This document shows positions 34,436 through 47,341 of a DNA stretch of 64,000 bases, piece after piece. Within the stretch, counting starts at the first letter, position 1, and every line of letters begins with the position of its first letter. The notes beneath the pieces are model-generated. The model made no database searches and was not told the origin of the DNA. It saw only the letters and a list, made by a program, of their open reading frames with translations. The stretch is from Cunninghamella blakesleeana (taxonomy: Eukaryota > Mucoromycota > Mucoromycetes > Mucorales > Cunninghamellaceae). The DNA is taken from assembly GCA_017871115.1 (NCBI GenBank), contig JAFCIZ010000001.1:477501-541500 (forward strand), in the 5' to 3' direction. A program made the translations under genes and the position numbers.

Positions 34436-35654
34436 ATATATATCTATGTCTATGATATACTACTTATTTAACTGTTTAATGATTTACTGATTTTATAAAT
34501 TAAATAAAGCTAATTTTCTTATTTTTTAAAAAAAGATGTGGCTGTTTTATTTATTTACTTTTTCATTCTTTGGGAATTATATATTAAAAAATAAAAAATA
34601 AAAAGCGTATCAAAGGAAAATACTTTAACAGATATGAGATAAATACGGAAGTTTAAAAAATAAAGATATAAGTTGCCACAGTAATTGTTTGTTACAAAAA
34701 GTAAAACTTTATTTTTTATTTGGTTACCAATGACATCCATTGATTCATCATCTAGAGCAAGTACTATTAAACTTCTTTTTGTATATTTAAAATCGCATCA
34801 ATTTTATTGGTGGAAAGCATAGCATATTAAAAAATAAATATTTATTAGTAAATATGGGAGTTATTAAAATTATAAGTTACTATGTATTAATCAATTATAT
34901 AATTCACTATTATCATCTTTTTAATATTTTCAAATAGAATAACTATATAGATGAATCATCATTTATTTATTTAAATAAATATATTATATATATACAGCTA
35001 AGATATAGAGAAGTAGCATCAACCGTAATATTTTATTTTTTTTAGTAGTTGGGCTATTTTAGTGCTTATTGAAATTTTCAATATTATTATATTCAAATAT
35101 AAAAATATAAAAACAGCATATATAAAGAAGTGAGTTACATTTTAAAAGGCATACAAGTAATAATGAGCACCGCTATAAAAAGAACAAATTTATTATATTT
35201 TATTATATACGTACTTCGGAGACCTCGGGCTAAAGAAAAATAGGGAAAAAAAAGAAAAAAAATGCGGAATTTTAAATCAAGGTTTTTTTTTAATTCCCAG
35301 TTTCTTTTTTTTATTATTTCCCTCTTTCTTTCCTCCCTTCCTTGTTTTAACCACAAAGGGAAAAAAGAAAAGTGGCCAACTGTAATTATATCAATAAAAG
35401 ATCTCTATTCTTTATTGTATAGTTTATTTTAGTCGTTCTTTCTCTTATACACTTTATATTTTCCTTTTTCTTTTTCTTTTTTTTTTTAAAAAAATAATAT
35501 AATTCCTTGACCTTTTCTTAATATATTTTCTTTTTCTCTTTCTCTCACTTTATTTTTATTTTTTTATTTAACATCATTTATATAAATAGAATAACAAAAA
35601 TTAACCATATTTTATCAATATAAAACATATACATGTTCAGTACAAAGTTATAAT
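34436..35654. other. Intergenic, promoter of the AF4-like gene
   Basis: AT-rich left part; right part has TGCGGAATTTTAAA (35263-35276), and long pyrimidine runs (35285-35343, 35450-35490, 35525-35575). No supported gene. Confidence 0.45.
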
Positions 35655-36669
35655 ATGAATCACAGTAACAACTCTATAAAAAAGGATTTATTAAAAAGTA
35701 AATGCGACGATGTTCTTAATTCTATGAGGTCAAGAACTCCTTTGGCTTTTAAAGGATATCCTTCATATGCATCTTTTCAACCACCTTCTGATTTTGAATC
35801 TACCGACATACATACTTTTGACAGAAGAAATTGGATTCCTATTCCTTCTTCTACTAGTTTAGATCGACAAAATCTTAAAGTAAAACATCACTTTGTGCCT
35901 GAACCAGATTGGGTTCCCCCTGTACAAAGCGCCCAACAAAGAGTTCCTCGTCCTAGAAGTCGTGGTGTTAAATTACGTTCTGTAGAAGCTATTGTAAATG
36001 ATACGTAAGTTTTAATTTTATGATTTTTGATTTATTTATTAATTTTTAAAAAGAAAAAAAGAAAAATGCGAGTGGTCGAACATAATAAATATTATATATA
36101 AAAGTACTGAATCAATATTATTTTATTCTTATTTTTTTTTATTTTGTTTATTATAATTACTATTATCCTATCTAGACAACGTCAAAAATCTTTATCAGCA
36201 GAAGAACGTTCAAATCATTCATCGACAAAAACATCTCCTCGACAACAAAAACCTGTACCTCCACCTCCTAAATCAAAAGTACTTGACTTTCTTAATGAAA
36301 TTACTGCTGTAAGTAGAACGAATTCTAATCCACCAAGCAATAAAGCAACTCCTGCTGGAACTACTACTACTACTATCAACACCACTGCGATTACTACTAC
36401 TTCTGGTTCTTCACAAAATGGCATTTCTAAAAAACAACCTACTACACCAATTAAAAAACCTGCTGATACCACCCCAACAACCAATAATTCTGTTACTACA
36501 GCTACTTCACATGCACTTAAAAAAACACTATCCTCATCTTCATCGACTGTTGGTACACCTCGTTCGTCACAATCACGTCAAAATGGAACTGAAAAAATTT
36601 CTGGTTTAGAGAAAAGAACTAAATCAACTTCGGCAAAATCAAAACCAATTGATGTAGACTTTGTAAGCA

Positions 36670-36700
<31 letters not shown>

Positions 36701-39324
36701 GCATTACGATTTTTTATATGACTAATGATATTTATATTTATTGTTTAATCTTGTACTTTTCTCTTTTTTTCTCTTTGTTTTACATTTCCTTTTTTTGATA
36801 GGACATTTTACTAACCAAACAATACTTAGTCAATGACTTGGATGATCCTGCAGCTACTCGTCATTTGGAAGATTTAACAAAGTATATATTATTGTTTTAA
36901 TGAAGACTTGGAAACACACACAAACACACTTTCATATGACTTTGCTCATCGGTATTTCAATCTATTGTTTTTTAGAATAAATTTAGTAAAAAAGAGACCC
37001 ATATTACGAGTTAGAATAGTATTGAAGAAACCAAGTAATCAAAAGGAAATAAGTAACAAGAAGAACATAAAAAAGGTAAAAAAAAAAATTTACTTATTTA
37101 TTTATAACAGGAACAAATAATAATGATGATGATGATGAAGTATATACAATTACATTTTATTTATACAAACGTATTTATATTGATTTTTATTTTTATATTT
37201 ACTTTTATTTTTGTTTTTGTTTTTAACCTTAAACTTTAACTTAGAAAAATTTAAACGATACCCAGTCTCATGTCACACCAAATGATGCTCCATATAATCT
37301 TCCAACTGGCACTATCCCAACGGAATTTATTAGAAACATGAAAATTCCCAAAAAATCTAAATCAGATAAAACACCAGCACCTACAATAATTACAAAATCG
37401 ATAAAATCAAATATAATGGAACTTGAAGAAGGAGAAACAATTAGCCCTTCACCTTCACCCAGATATCAACAAAATATAGCAACAGCAACAGCACCATCGT
37501 CGTCATCATCTTCATCATCTTCATCACCCATTCGTAGTACATCAATGACCACTTCTACAGCAGCAACAATATCTTCAAAATCAAATAAACGACATCGTGA
37601 AAATCGTGAAAAAACAAGTAGTAGCATTGATGAACCACAACGACGTAGTAAAATTGCAAGAAAAGAAGTATCTTCCTCCTCTTCAAAATATGCTAATGAT
37701 AACAATGAAAAAGAAAAAGAAAAATATAATAATAATAGTAATGGAAATACAAATACAACATCATCTACAATTAAAAAAGAAAGAGATGAAGATAAATATC
37801 ATAGTAGCAATGGACCTGCAAGTACAACATCGATAGTATCATCATCATCATCTACGGTTAAAAAGGATAAACATAATAGTAGTAATAGCTATGATGAAGA
37901 TAGACGACCTAGCACTAGTAGTAAAAGATCAGATTATAATATCAGCGATGAAAGTGATAGAAGAAAATCAAAACGTGAAAGTAGTAGCAGAAGAGATGAA
38001 GAATTGGTTAGTAGCAGTAGCAGTAGTAGCAGGCATAAATCTTCACAAAAATCATCAACATCTTCCTCAAGACGTCGTAGACAATCTAGATCGAGGTCAC
38101 CTTCAAGATCACATTCTCCTCTTAGAAGATCGTCTTCATCATCATCTAATACTAGATCGAACTCTATCGAGCGTTCTTCGAGAAGACATACACCTACATC
38201 AAAAGAATTACATAAATCAACATCTGTTTCTTCACTTACCAAAGAAAAAGTTTCATCATCATCATCTAGTAATAATAATGGAATACCAAAAAGTAATACA
38301 TTGTCATCTACATCAGCACAACCAACGACAAGAGGTACTACTGCATCAACTTTAACACCTATATCAAATTCTACATTAAGTTCAAAATCACCTGTAGTTA
38401 AAAACGAATCATCTTCTACTGCAACAGCGAATGACACACCAGTACCTTCAAAGGTAAATAAAGTAAAATATCCACCAGCTACTGCGGAAAATGCTGAAAC
38501 ACCTGATCAATATCGTATATTCACAATGATGTAAGTTCATTTTTTACTTGGTTTTTTTTTAAAAAAAATAAAAGAATATTTATATATTAATTAATAATTA
38601 CTATTATTATTATTATTCCTAAAAAAATTCATTTATTTATTGTAGGTTCCAAAACTTAGCAAAGGTATACAAACGACGTGGTGATGCCCAAGAAAAAGAA
38701 ATCATGACCATCTTAGATCATTTCCAGGCTGTTTTAAATTACATCATTGCCTTCCATTTTATAGACAAACAAGGAAGCAATGGGACACATTGGGATACAC
38801 TTCATCCATTTGCTGATGCGCTAAGTAACAAAATAAGAACATGGACTGAAAAAGAAAAAAAGGATACAACATTACTTGGACTGTGTTTAAGAATGAATGC
38901 CTTAGTGCACTTTTATATTTTCCAACTAAGAGGTACAGCCATTCGAACAACTTTAACCCGATTAAATAACGGAACCAACTTGGAAGAACAAAAAAGAAAA
39001 GACTATACAAAATTTGTGGATAAAGCCTTTGCAAAACAGGAACTCGCTCAACGCGCTTTTGGGGAATCTGAAAAGTTACTTTCCTTTGAAATAATCCAAC
39101 GTAAATTTCCCGCCACATATCAAAATGTATGTCAATTTGGTGAATTGGGACCTGGGATTGTCATCGGTGGAGAAGCTGGCGTTTCGGTTGCTCCTATGTT
39201 TCCTTTAACACCTTATTCAAAATTAAATCATGCAGCTATTATGGCAAAATGTATGTTACATGAATATGTCGAACGTGAAAAATTGAATTATCAACTTATT
39301 ACTAAGACTGAAGACTTTATGTAA
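35655..39324 (+). CDS. Ser-rich protein with AF4/FMR2-like C-terminal domain
   Basis: Six exons (35655-36004, 36176-36662, 36802-36881, 36976-37075, 37245-38530, 38646-39324) give 993 residues, all in phase. The N-terminus has conserved-looking segments (HTFDRRNWIPIP, HHFVPEPDWVPP). Then come Thr/Pro-rich linkers, a basic block (LVKKRPILRVRIVLKK), and a 400-residue Ser/Arg-rich disordered region with RSRSPSRS-type repeats. The last 210 residues are ordered and TPR-like: FQNLAKVYKRRGDAQEKEI, a helix with LNYIIAFHFIDK, LGLCLRMNALVHFYIFQLR. This layout (long disordered Ser-rich protein, C-terminal helical homology domain) resembles AFF1/AFF4, scaffold of the super elongation complex of RNA polymerase II, and its fungal Ell-binding counterparts. 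The gene model is solid; the family link is inference. Confidence 0.6.
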
Positions 39325-39598
39325 TGTACTTTTTTATTTATTTATTTAAATCTATTTTTTTTTTTTTATTTTTTTTTTGAATCTATATTTTTTTTTTTTA
39401 TTTTATTTTTTTTTGAACCTACATTTTTTTTTTCTTTGAACCAAAAAAATTTTTATATTATATATAATCCGCTTATATATATATATATATATATATACAT
39501 ATATAAATATAATTTAATCTTTATATACTCTTTATAATATTATTTTTTATTATTTTATTATCATTATTACTATTATTTTGTAAATGTCTCTCTACCAC

Positions 39599-39635
<37 letters not shown>

Positions 39636-39861
39636 ATTATTACTATTGTTTTATTTATATCTTTCTTAACAAAGGAAGAATCATAATATGATGTCAAATG
39701 TAAACATCGCACAATAAATGAGGAAAGCTCGTTCATGTTTACTATTATTACTATTTTTTTTTTATAAAATTATTTTATTCTATACATGGCAAAAATAAAA
39801 TAAAACACATGAATTAAAACTATTATAAATACAATATTAACAGAAAATAATAAATGAAAAA
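39325..39861. repeat. Convergent spacer with T-rich, AT and ATT repeats
   Basis: Three imperfect T-rich units ending TTTGAATCTATA, TTTGAACCTACA and TTTGAACC lie at 39355-39441. A TA repeat sits at 39475-39496 and an ATT run at 39601-39634. It separates the 3' ends of the AF4-like and MARVEL genes. Confidence 0.55.
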
Positions 39862-41176
39862 CTAAACTACTCTATGTTGTTTTCGATAATTTTGTGGATC
39901 AGGCATGGTAGCTAAAGGAGTTGCCGATGGTGATAATAAAGTTTGATTTTGTGGTGACTCATCATAGTATTGTTGTTGCTGTTGAGAATAAGGAGGAGAC
40001 ATAGATTGTGAATGATACATCATAGGTTGAGTTGGAGTATTATTGGTAGGATAATGTTGAGGAGGAGGAGGATGAAAAGATGAAGAAGAAACATTATAAG
40101 GCGCTGCTGATTGAAAATGATGTGGTTCATAGGATGAAACATGATTTATTTGTTGTTGTTGTTGTTGTTGGTGATGATAATTTATTTGATTCATGTTATT
40201 AATAGACGAATCATGTGAATAATGTTGTTGTGGGTGCGATTGATAATTTTCTTCATGTTGATAATTTTCATGTACATGATGATCATTTTCATTTACATTA
40301 TTATGTATAGTATCATTAGCATCTATATTATCACTATTATTAGAGTGATCAATGATTTCAGTTTCTAAATCAATCGTTTGTTGTGTATTCATATTAACTT
40401 GTTTTAAATTTTTTTGTACTAAATGCTTTTGTTTCCAAAAGATAAAGGTTGCAAATAATAAAGAAATAAGCCATAATAAACAATCAAACCATACAAATCC
40501 CATGGCTACTTTAGCGATATTACACTAAGAAAAAATAAAGTCATGATTAAAAAAAATAACACTTTAATGACTTTTATTTCTATTTTATTTTACCTGAGCA
40601 TTCCATGAAGAACTATAGTTATCCGATTTTTGATTTGGATCTAGAGTGCATGAATTTGGGTTGAAAGCATAAACTGAAATAGCAATACCGGCGGTTGCCC
40701 ATAATATAAAATACGCAATAGCAAAAATAAGATTTGTTCTTGGTTTTAAAAAGAACTTTCCGCACCTTTTAAATTTATTTTTGTTTTCATAAAGCCAAGG
40801 AAATAATACTAAAAAGATAGGTATAATGAATGTAAAAATGGCTACAAATAAAGTATAGTTTGCCGCTGCTGAGCTAGCACCCTATATTTAGAAACAAATT
40901 TTTTTTAGACAGATTATTTAAGTTCAGTTTAACTTTAAATCATATTATCCCCTTTTCCTTCATTTATCCCTTTTTCTGTTCCTCTTTCTTTCATTTTCGT
41001 TTATCAAAACTTACCACAAATTGGACTTGTATGACAATTATCACCACCGTAAATATAATAATAAAAAGATTACTTATTACTTGAAGAATATGAACCCAAT
41101 TCTTGATACGGGTTGTTTGATATTTCTTTATGGAAGCCTTGGTTGGTTTTTCTATATCTTCATGAGTAGATGTCAT
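39862..41176 (-). CDS. MARVEL-like four-helix membrane protein
   Basis: Three exons (41015-41176, 40594-40881, 39862-40524) give 370 residues. Four hydrophobic segments at about 26-54, 62-85, 104-126 and 153-180 fit the MARVEL fold of fungal plasma-membrane proteins. The third and fourth helices flank an extracellular loop with Cys132 and Cys151, and the pattern SWNAQCNIAKVAMGFVWFDCLLWL is cut by an intron. The remaining 190 residues form a Gln/His/Asn/Pro-rich cytosolic tail. MARVEL proteins organise membrane domains and vesicle traffic. It lies just 229 bp downstream of another four-helix gene on the same strand. Confidence 0.75.
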
Positions 41177-41405
41177 GATGGGTTTATTTGTTTTGGTATA
41201 AATAAGAAAGAAAAAAAAGAAAAGAGAAAGAGAAAGAAAAAGTAAAAGAAGAAATGTTTTATAAGAATGAACGGGGAAATAAAATAAATATTTAATTTTT
41301 TTTTATTCTTGGCATGATAAAAAAAAAAATCTATTCCATAATTGGCCGACAGAAATAATGAGAGAGTGAATTGCTGTTATATTATTGAAGGAATAGATGA
41401 ATTAT

Positions 41406-42255
41406 TTACACTATGGCTGATACAGGCCTTGGTACATTTTGTATTGGTGGAGGATGGCTTATTAAGCAGGATGCTATTTTACTCTAAATACGTATATACA
41501 TGCATATATATATATATATTAGTAATTGTACTTTTCGAGAATAATCATAATAGTATTTAAGCAGATTTAAATAAAAGGTTACCTCTACCGTATGATGATA
41601 ATCATTTGGTCGTGTCAAATCTAAACCTTCTGCTGAATAATCTTTCCAATTTTGCCAATTAATTGACATTGCAATGGGTGGAGGAAAACTTGGTACATAT
41701 TGTAATATAATAAATAGACACCCAAATACAAAAAATATGGTTGCCGATATGATATTTAAAACACCAGAATCCAATGCAATGCATCCAAAACTATATTTAA
41801 TAGATAAATAAATAAAAATTTATACATCCATTAACAACTTTTTTTTCTTTTACATGTCTTCACGAAACATAATACTATAATGAGAATTATAATTATTTTT
41901 TACACTACAATATGAAAATTACGCCACGTCCACTGTATAAAGATAAAAATCGAAAATATTCCATAAATAAGTTGATTGGTTTTACTTCATTGATAATTAA
42001 TGCTATCGCCATGACCCTAAAATAATACAAATGAAAATAATAATAAAATAAAATGAATATTTATAATACGATTAGAAGTTATTTTTTCTTCATTTTTTTT
42101 TTCTCTTGAAAAAAATTACCCTCCATATATCGCAATAACAACTTGTGAAAAATTAGCATTAATAGATTTGTATATAACAGCTGTAATAACCAGTAAATAT
42201 AATGCAATATTGGTACAGTTTAAAGCAAGTGTAAGTATATTTTCAATCTTTGTTC
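41406..42255 (-). CDS. Second Tvp15-like / COPI-associated protein (5' exon not located)
   Basis: Exons 42120-42255, 41909-42016, 41583-41790 and 41406-41483 are in phase. The protein has four hydrophobic segments and the family core FRFLSLYSGRGVIFIFFGCI, followed by LQYVPSFPPPIAM, which parallels HFIPSIEPPKNM of the gene at 6223-7017. Exon 42120-42255 starts after TCTAG and needs one base from an upstream exon; it contains no ATG in frame. The ATG at 42264-42266 is not usable without a frameshift. So the first exon is missing from my model and could lie between 42270 and 43000. The tail after the last helix is short. Paralogue of the 6.2-kb gene; Golgi role by homology. Confidence 0.7.
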
Positions 42256-42266
42256 TAGAGACCATT

Positions 42267-43216
42267 TTTTTCTTTTATACTAATGACTTTAATATAAATT
42301 TAAATGAAAAGAAAGCGAAAATAATAATTGTAAATAAAAAACAAAAATAAAACAAGAATAAAAATAAAAATTGTAAGTGATCATTTTTTTTTATTATATA
42401 TTTTTTTTATCTTGATATAGATGGATGTTTATTGAGTGTATTTCCTTTTTTAGGTGTGATGCTCTTATACATTATTTTTTTTATAACCAAATAAAGAAAA
42501 GAAAATGAATTTACGACACCTTGCTTTTTTTTTTTTAAAAAAAAAAAGACTAATAAAAATATATGTACCATGGCCATAGGTTTATATATTACTGCTAGTA
42601 ATATGAAAGGAAAGTAATAAGCTTGAATAACCATTAATACACTTTAAATTCATTTCCAGTTTTTCAATACATGTTTTTATGAGGAAATGAATATTTCATT
42701 GTAACACGTTTTTGATACAGTATATAATAAAAAAAAAGATTTGTGGTATTTGTTTTCATTTTAATTATATTTAATAGTAAAGCTACTTATTTTATACTGA
42801 AAATTTATTTGTGTTGAAATTACATTTATGCATGGTAAATTGCACTGATAAAATAGTGTATTATTCTCTTTAAATAACATTGACGGTGTTGTTATATTAA
42901 AATATAAATTTCAAAATGAAATATATATAAATGTACATTTTTTTATTAAGAGAGAGAAAAAAAATAATAATGGTAAATGTATAAATATATACATGTACAA
43001 AATATAATATAACAAGTTTTTTTTTGACTTTGAGGGAAAAAGAGAGTGGTAAAATAAAATTACAATTTGCAAAAATGTTTAAACACCGATTTTTTTGGCA
43101 TAAGTGGCTGAGCCGAGAAAGAAAAAAAAAGAGTTAATTTTTTTTTACTTTCACTTCTCTTACTCTTTACTTTTTTTATTTTTATAAAACTTTATATTTA
43201 TATATATATATATATT
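42267..43216. other. Intergenic, possible missing 5' exon and exon remnant
   Basis: The minus strand at 42569-42634 encodes MVIQAYYFPFILLAVIYKP, similar in feel to the LYLLVITAVIYKS segment of the gene downstream; it may be an exon or a duplicate remnant, but phases do not join. A 12-T/11-A palindrome lies at 42525-42547. The right part (43080-43210) is the promoter of MAK21, with a T/C-rich leader and an AT repeat touching the start codon. Confidence 0.4.
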
Positions 43217-43693
43217 ATGTCCAAGAAAGATAATAAATCCTCTCCAAAAAAAAAATCTTTCCATTCAAAACCCAATGATAAGAAGAATAATACAAAACCT
43301 ACCCAAATAGAAACAGTAACAGTTAATACTGATCAAAATGACAAGTTACACGAACAGATCTTAGCTCTAGGTGGAACTAAAGGTGATTTGAAATTTTTAG
43401 AAAATGTTGATTTAGATGATATGGACGATGAATTAATGACAACTAATGAAGATAAGGAATTGGTACGTATAATAAAATAATATTTAATATGTTTTACAAA
43501 ATTATGTATAGTACAATATTGCATACTCACTATATTCATACTGTTATGTTGTTTTTTCATATGATAGACTAAATCTTTACAACAAGAATTACAAGGTTTT
43601 ATTAAAAATATTGGATTAACAACTCAACTTGCTGAAAAATACGAAGAAGAAGAAGAAGACGATGATGATGAAGAAAATGAAAATGATAATGAC

Positions 43694-43734
<41 letters not shown>

Positions 43735-46700
43735 AGAAAAAGGAGAAGATGAAAATGAAGATGAAAATGAAGATGAGGACGAAGATGACGATGAGGATGA
43801 AGAAGAGGATAATAATGATGAAAAAGAAGAAGCTAATGAAACTACTCCACCAAATAGAAAATCGACAAAAGAAACTACACAAAATAGAAAAGGATCAAAC
43901 TTGGTAAAAAAATATACTCTAATTTTTTCTCTTTATATGCATAATTCTTTTTGTTCCGTATAATTATAAAAACTTAATCGCTAACCTTTTAAGATTTTCA
44001 TCCTTTATGTTTTTTATAATATATCATAGTTTGTAGACCCTACACCTTATTGGTATCAAGCCGAGTTATCAACAATTCCTAATACAAAAGATCAAAAACT
44101 TAACTCTACAGCCTTAAATGAAAAAATTGATTATGCACGACAATTATTAGATACAGAAAATGAAAACGCATCCAAAAGCTCACTATTAAGTTCTTCCGAT
44201 CGTACTTTTATGTCTAACATTATGCAATCTGGTACTTTACAAGATAAAGTTTCTGCTCTTACTTTACTTGTTCAAGAATCACCTTTACATGCTTTGAAAA
44301 CCATGGATACTATGATGTCAATGACGAAAAAGAAAGGTCGTAAAGAAGCTAATTTAGCCATCATCAGTTTGAAGGATTTATTTATTGGTTCCGTTTTACC
44401 TGATCGTAAACTTGTTTATTTTGCGGATCGTCCCTTAAAACACAATGAAGTAACAGATCGCCATTTACTTTTATGGTACTTTGAAGATTTCTTAAAAAAA
44501 TATTACTTTGAATTTATTCAACAAATTGAGGTAAAATTAATAGCAATATTAATAATGGAAAATGTGTTATTAAAAAAAGGGAAAAGAGAAAGAGAAAAAG
44601 TGATGAATACTTACTTTATATATATATATATATATATAGGCACTTTCACATGATCCTTTAGTATATGTACGTTATAGTATGGTCAATTGTTTACATGGCC
44701 TTTTGGCTGGAAAACCTGAACAAGAACAAAATTTATTAAAATTACTTGTCAATAAATTAGGTGATTCTGAAAACAAAGTCGCTGCCAAAGCATCTCAATT
44801 ACTTATTGAATTGATGGTTCAACATCCTGGCATGAAAATATTTGTCGTACGTGAAGTTGAACAATTAATCCTAAGACCCAATGTATCAGAACGTGCTCAA
44901 TATTATGCCATCATTACATTAAATCAAACTATTTTAACATCAAAAGAAGGCTCTGTGGCAAATAAATTAATTGATATATATTTCATGTTCTTCCAACGTT
45001 TATTAAAAATAACAGAAGATGATGAATCAAAGGAAAAGGAAAAGGAAAAAGATGATGAAAAAGAAAATGAAAAGGATCCCAAAAAAAAGAAGAACAGAAA
45101 ACAATTGGAACGTGAAAAGAAGGACGCTCAAAAACAAGCTGAATTGGATGATTATAAATCAAAAATGATTGCTGCTATTCTTACAGGTGTGAATCGTGCA
45201 TTCCATTTTGCTACTATTCCTGATGAAAAGTAATAAGTGCTATATATCAATATATTAAAAAAAAGAAAGAAAGAAAGAAAAAAGAGAGATGAAATCTAAC
45301 TATTTATATATGTATTTGTTTATTATTATTTTTTATTTTTTAATAGAGTTGAAAAGCATATGCAAGTATTATTTAGAATTACGCATACAGGTACATTCAA
45401 CACCGCCATTCAAGCCTTATCTTTAATCTTCTCAGTATCACTTGCAAAAAATACACAATCCGATCGATTTTATAGAACTTTATATGAATCCATGTTTGAT
45501 CCTAGAATTATGACTAGTTCTAAACAGGCTATGTACCTCAATTTACTTTTTAAAGCTATCAGAGCAGATGAAGACCAACGTCGTGTAAAAGCCTTTGTTA
45601 AACGTATTGTTCAAATTGCTGGATACCATCAACCTGCTTTTATTTGTGGTCTCTTCTATATTTTAAGTCAGGTAAAATAATAAAAATAAATGATAGTAAC
45701 AATAGTCCTAAAATAAATATATATTTATACTCCAAGACTTGCTAAAATGATATATATATATATATATATATATATTGATATAAATATAGCTTATGGAAAA
45801 ACAACCTGCTTTACGGAGTATGATTACAACACCTGAAGATAATGATGATGAGGAACATTTTGAAGATGCAACTGATGATGATGATGATGATGATGAAGAA
45901 AATAAAACAAAAGAAAAATCAACTACTCAACCAACACAACAAGTAAACTTGTCAACTTATGATGGTCGAAAAAGAGATCCACAATTTAGTAATGCCGATA
46001 AAACTTGTTTATGGGAATTGGTAATTTTATATATATTAGGAAGGAAATAAAAGAAAATGGTGTGACAAAAAACATTATTCATTTTATTTGTTATTAACTT
46101 TAAAAAAAATGGTTTTCTTTTTTTTTTATTAATATTTTACATAATATAATAATAATAATAATAATATATAATATATAATATATAATATATAATATATAAT
46201 ATATAATATATAATATATAATATATAATATATAATATATAATATATAATATATAATATATAATATATAATATATAATATATAATATATAATATATAATAT
46301 ATAATATAGATTCCATTCAAAGATCATTATCATCCATCTGTTGTTAAATATGCTGAATGTTTATTTAATGGCGAACCAATAACTGAAAATCCTGATTTAC
46401 ACCATTTTACGTTAATGAACTTTTTAGATAGATTTGTGTATCGTAATCCTAAAAAACAACAAACTACAAAAGGCAGCTCACTTATGCAACCTCTTGCTAA
46501 TCGACGTGATGGAGGTGTTTTATTATCTCGTGGTGCTGCTTCTTTACAATCAAATAATATACCTTTGAACTCTGAAGAATTCTGGAGAAAGAAAGTAGAT
46601 CAAGTACCAGTTGATGAGGTAAAAAATTAAAAAAAAAAAAAAACAAAAGTGATGATTTGTTTATTAAAAAAAAATTGAAAAAGAGAAAAAAATTACCTTA

Positions 46701-47341
46701 TTTAGAATAGACTTAAGGTTTATTTTTGGATTTTTTATTGCTGCTGCATGATGTCAATATAAATTTTTTTTAAACCTTAATTATTTTTTTTTACTCTTAT
46801 ATTATTATTATGTTAGATATTTTTCCATAAATATTTCAATCAAAAAGCAAGCAATAAACCAACTGCTACTAGTAAAATATCAAAAACTGGCGACGAAGAA
46901 GAAGATGAGGAAAATGAAATTTGGCGAGCAATGATGGCGTCTGTACCTGGAGGATTAGATGATGATGAGTTAGCTTTAGAGGATGAAGATGATGAAGAAG
47001 ATGATGAAGCTATGCGTGCCTTATTAATGGAGAGTGATGATGAAGAAGAAGGAGCTGAAGAAGCTGAAGGATTAAATGAAGATGATGAAGATAGTGATGG
47101 ATTGGAAGACATGGAATCGTTTGAATCGGAGCTAAACCACGTGGATGACATTGAATTTTTGAACGCCTCCAGCATGGACGATGAGAGTGATATTGAAGTC
47201 CAGAAAAAGACAAAACGTAAGACCTCGGGAACAAGCGACCAACAACCTTCAAAGAAAAAGAAAAAGACTCAAGAATTACCTACATTTGCTTCATATGAAG
47301 ATTATGCTACGTTATTAGATAAAGAAGAAGATGGATTTTAA
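43217..47341 (+). CDS. MAK21: Mak21/Noc1 ribosome biogenesis factor
   Basis: Eight exons (43217-43462, 43568-43903, 44030-44530, 44640-45229, 45347-45671, 45790-46020, 46310-46618, 46817-47341), all in phase, give 1020 residues; the yeast protein has 1025. Noc1 pairs with Noc2 in the nucleolus and carries early 60S pre-ribosomes. Landmarks: FVDPTPYWYQAEL, DKVSALTLLVQESPLHAL, FFADRPL-like VYFADRPL, LLWYFEDFLKKYYFEF, then ARM-like helices (VRYSMVNCLHGLLAGKPEQE), and the CBF/Mak21 domain with FHKYFNQKA and FLDRFVYRNPK. Asp/Glu blocks at about 120-165, 740-760 and 870-930 flank the folded parts. Intron 6 holds a heptamer repeat. It lies 387 bp upstream of SFP1, in the same orientation. Confidence 0.95.
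46162..46307. repeat. Heptamer tandem repeat in MAK21 intron 6
   Basis: ATAATAT is repeated about 21 times without visible interruption, preceded by a short AAT run. It ends two bases before the 3' splice site, so the repeat forms most of the acceptor region of the intron (46021-46309) and may include the branch site. Confidence 0.9.

Noticed and set aside
37466..38437. Long antisense frames over the AF4-like gene
   Set aside because: Mirror images of Ser-rich (TCA/TCT/AGT) codons, which lack stops on the other strand.
43616..43907. Long frames on both strands over the MAK21 acidic block
   Set aside because: They are shadows of the GAA/GAT repeats that encode the Asp/Glu run; composition is only Lys/Met or Phe/Ile.
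46100..46333. Minus-strand Tyr/Ile/Leu repeat protein
   Set aside because: It is a translation of the ATAATAT heptamer repeat in an intron.
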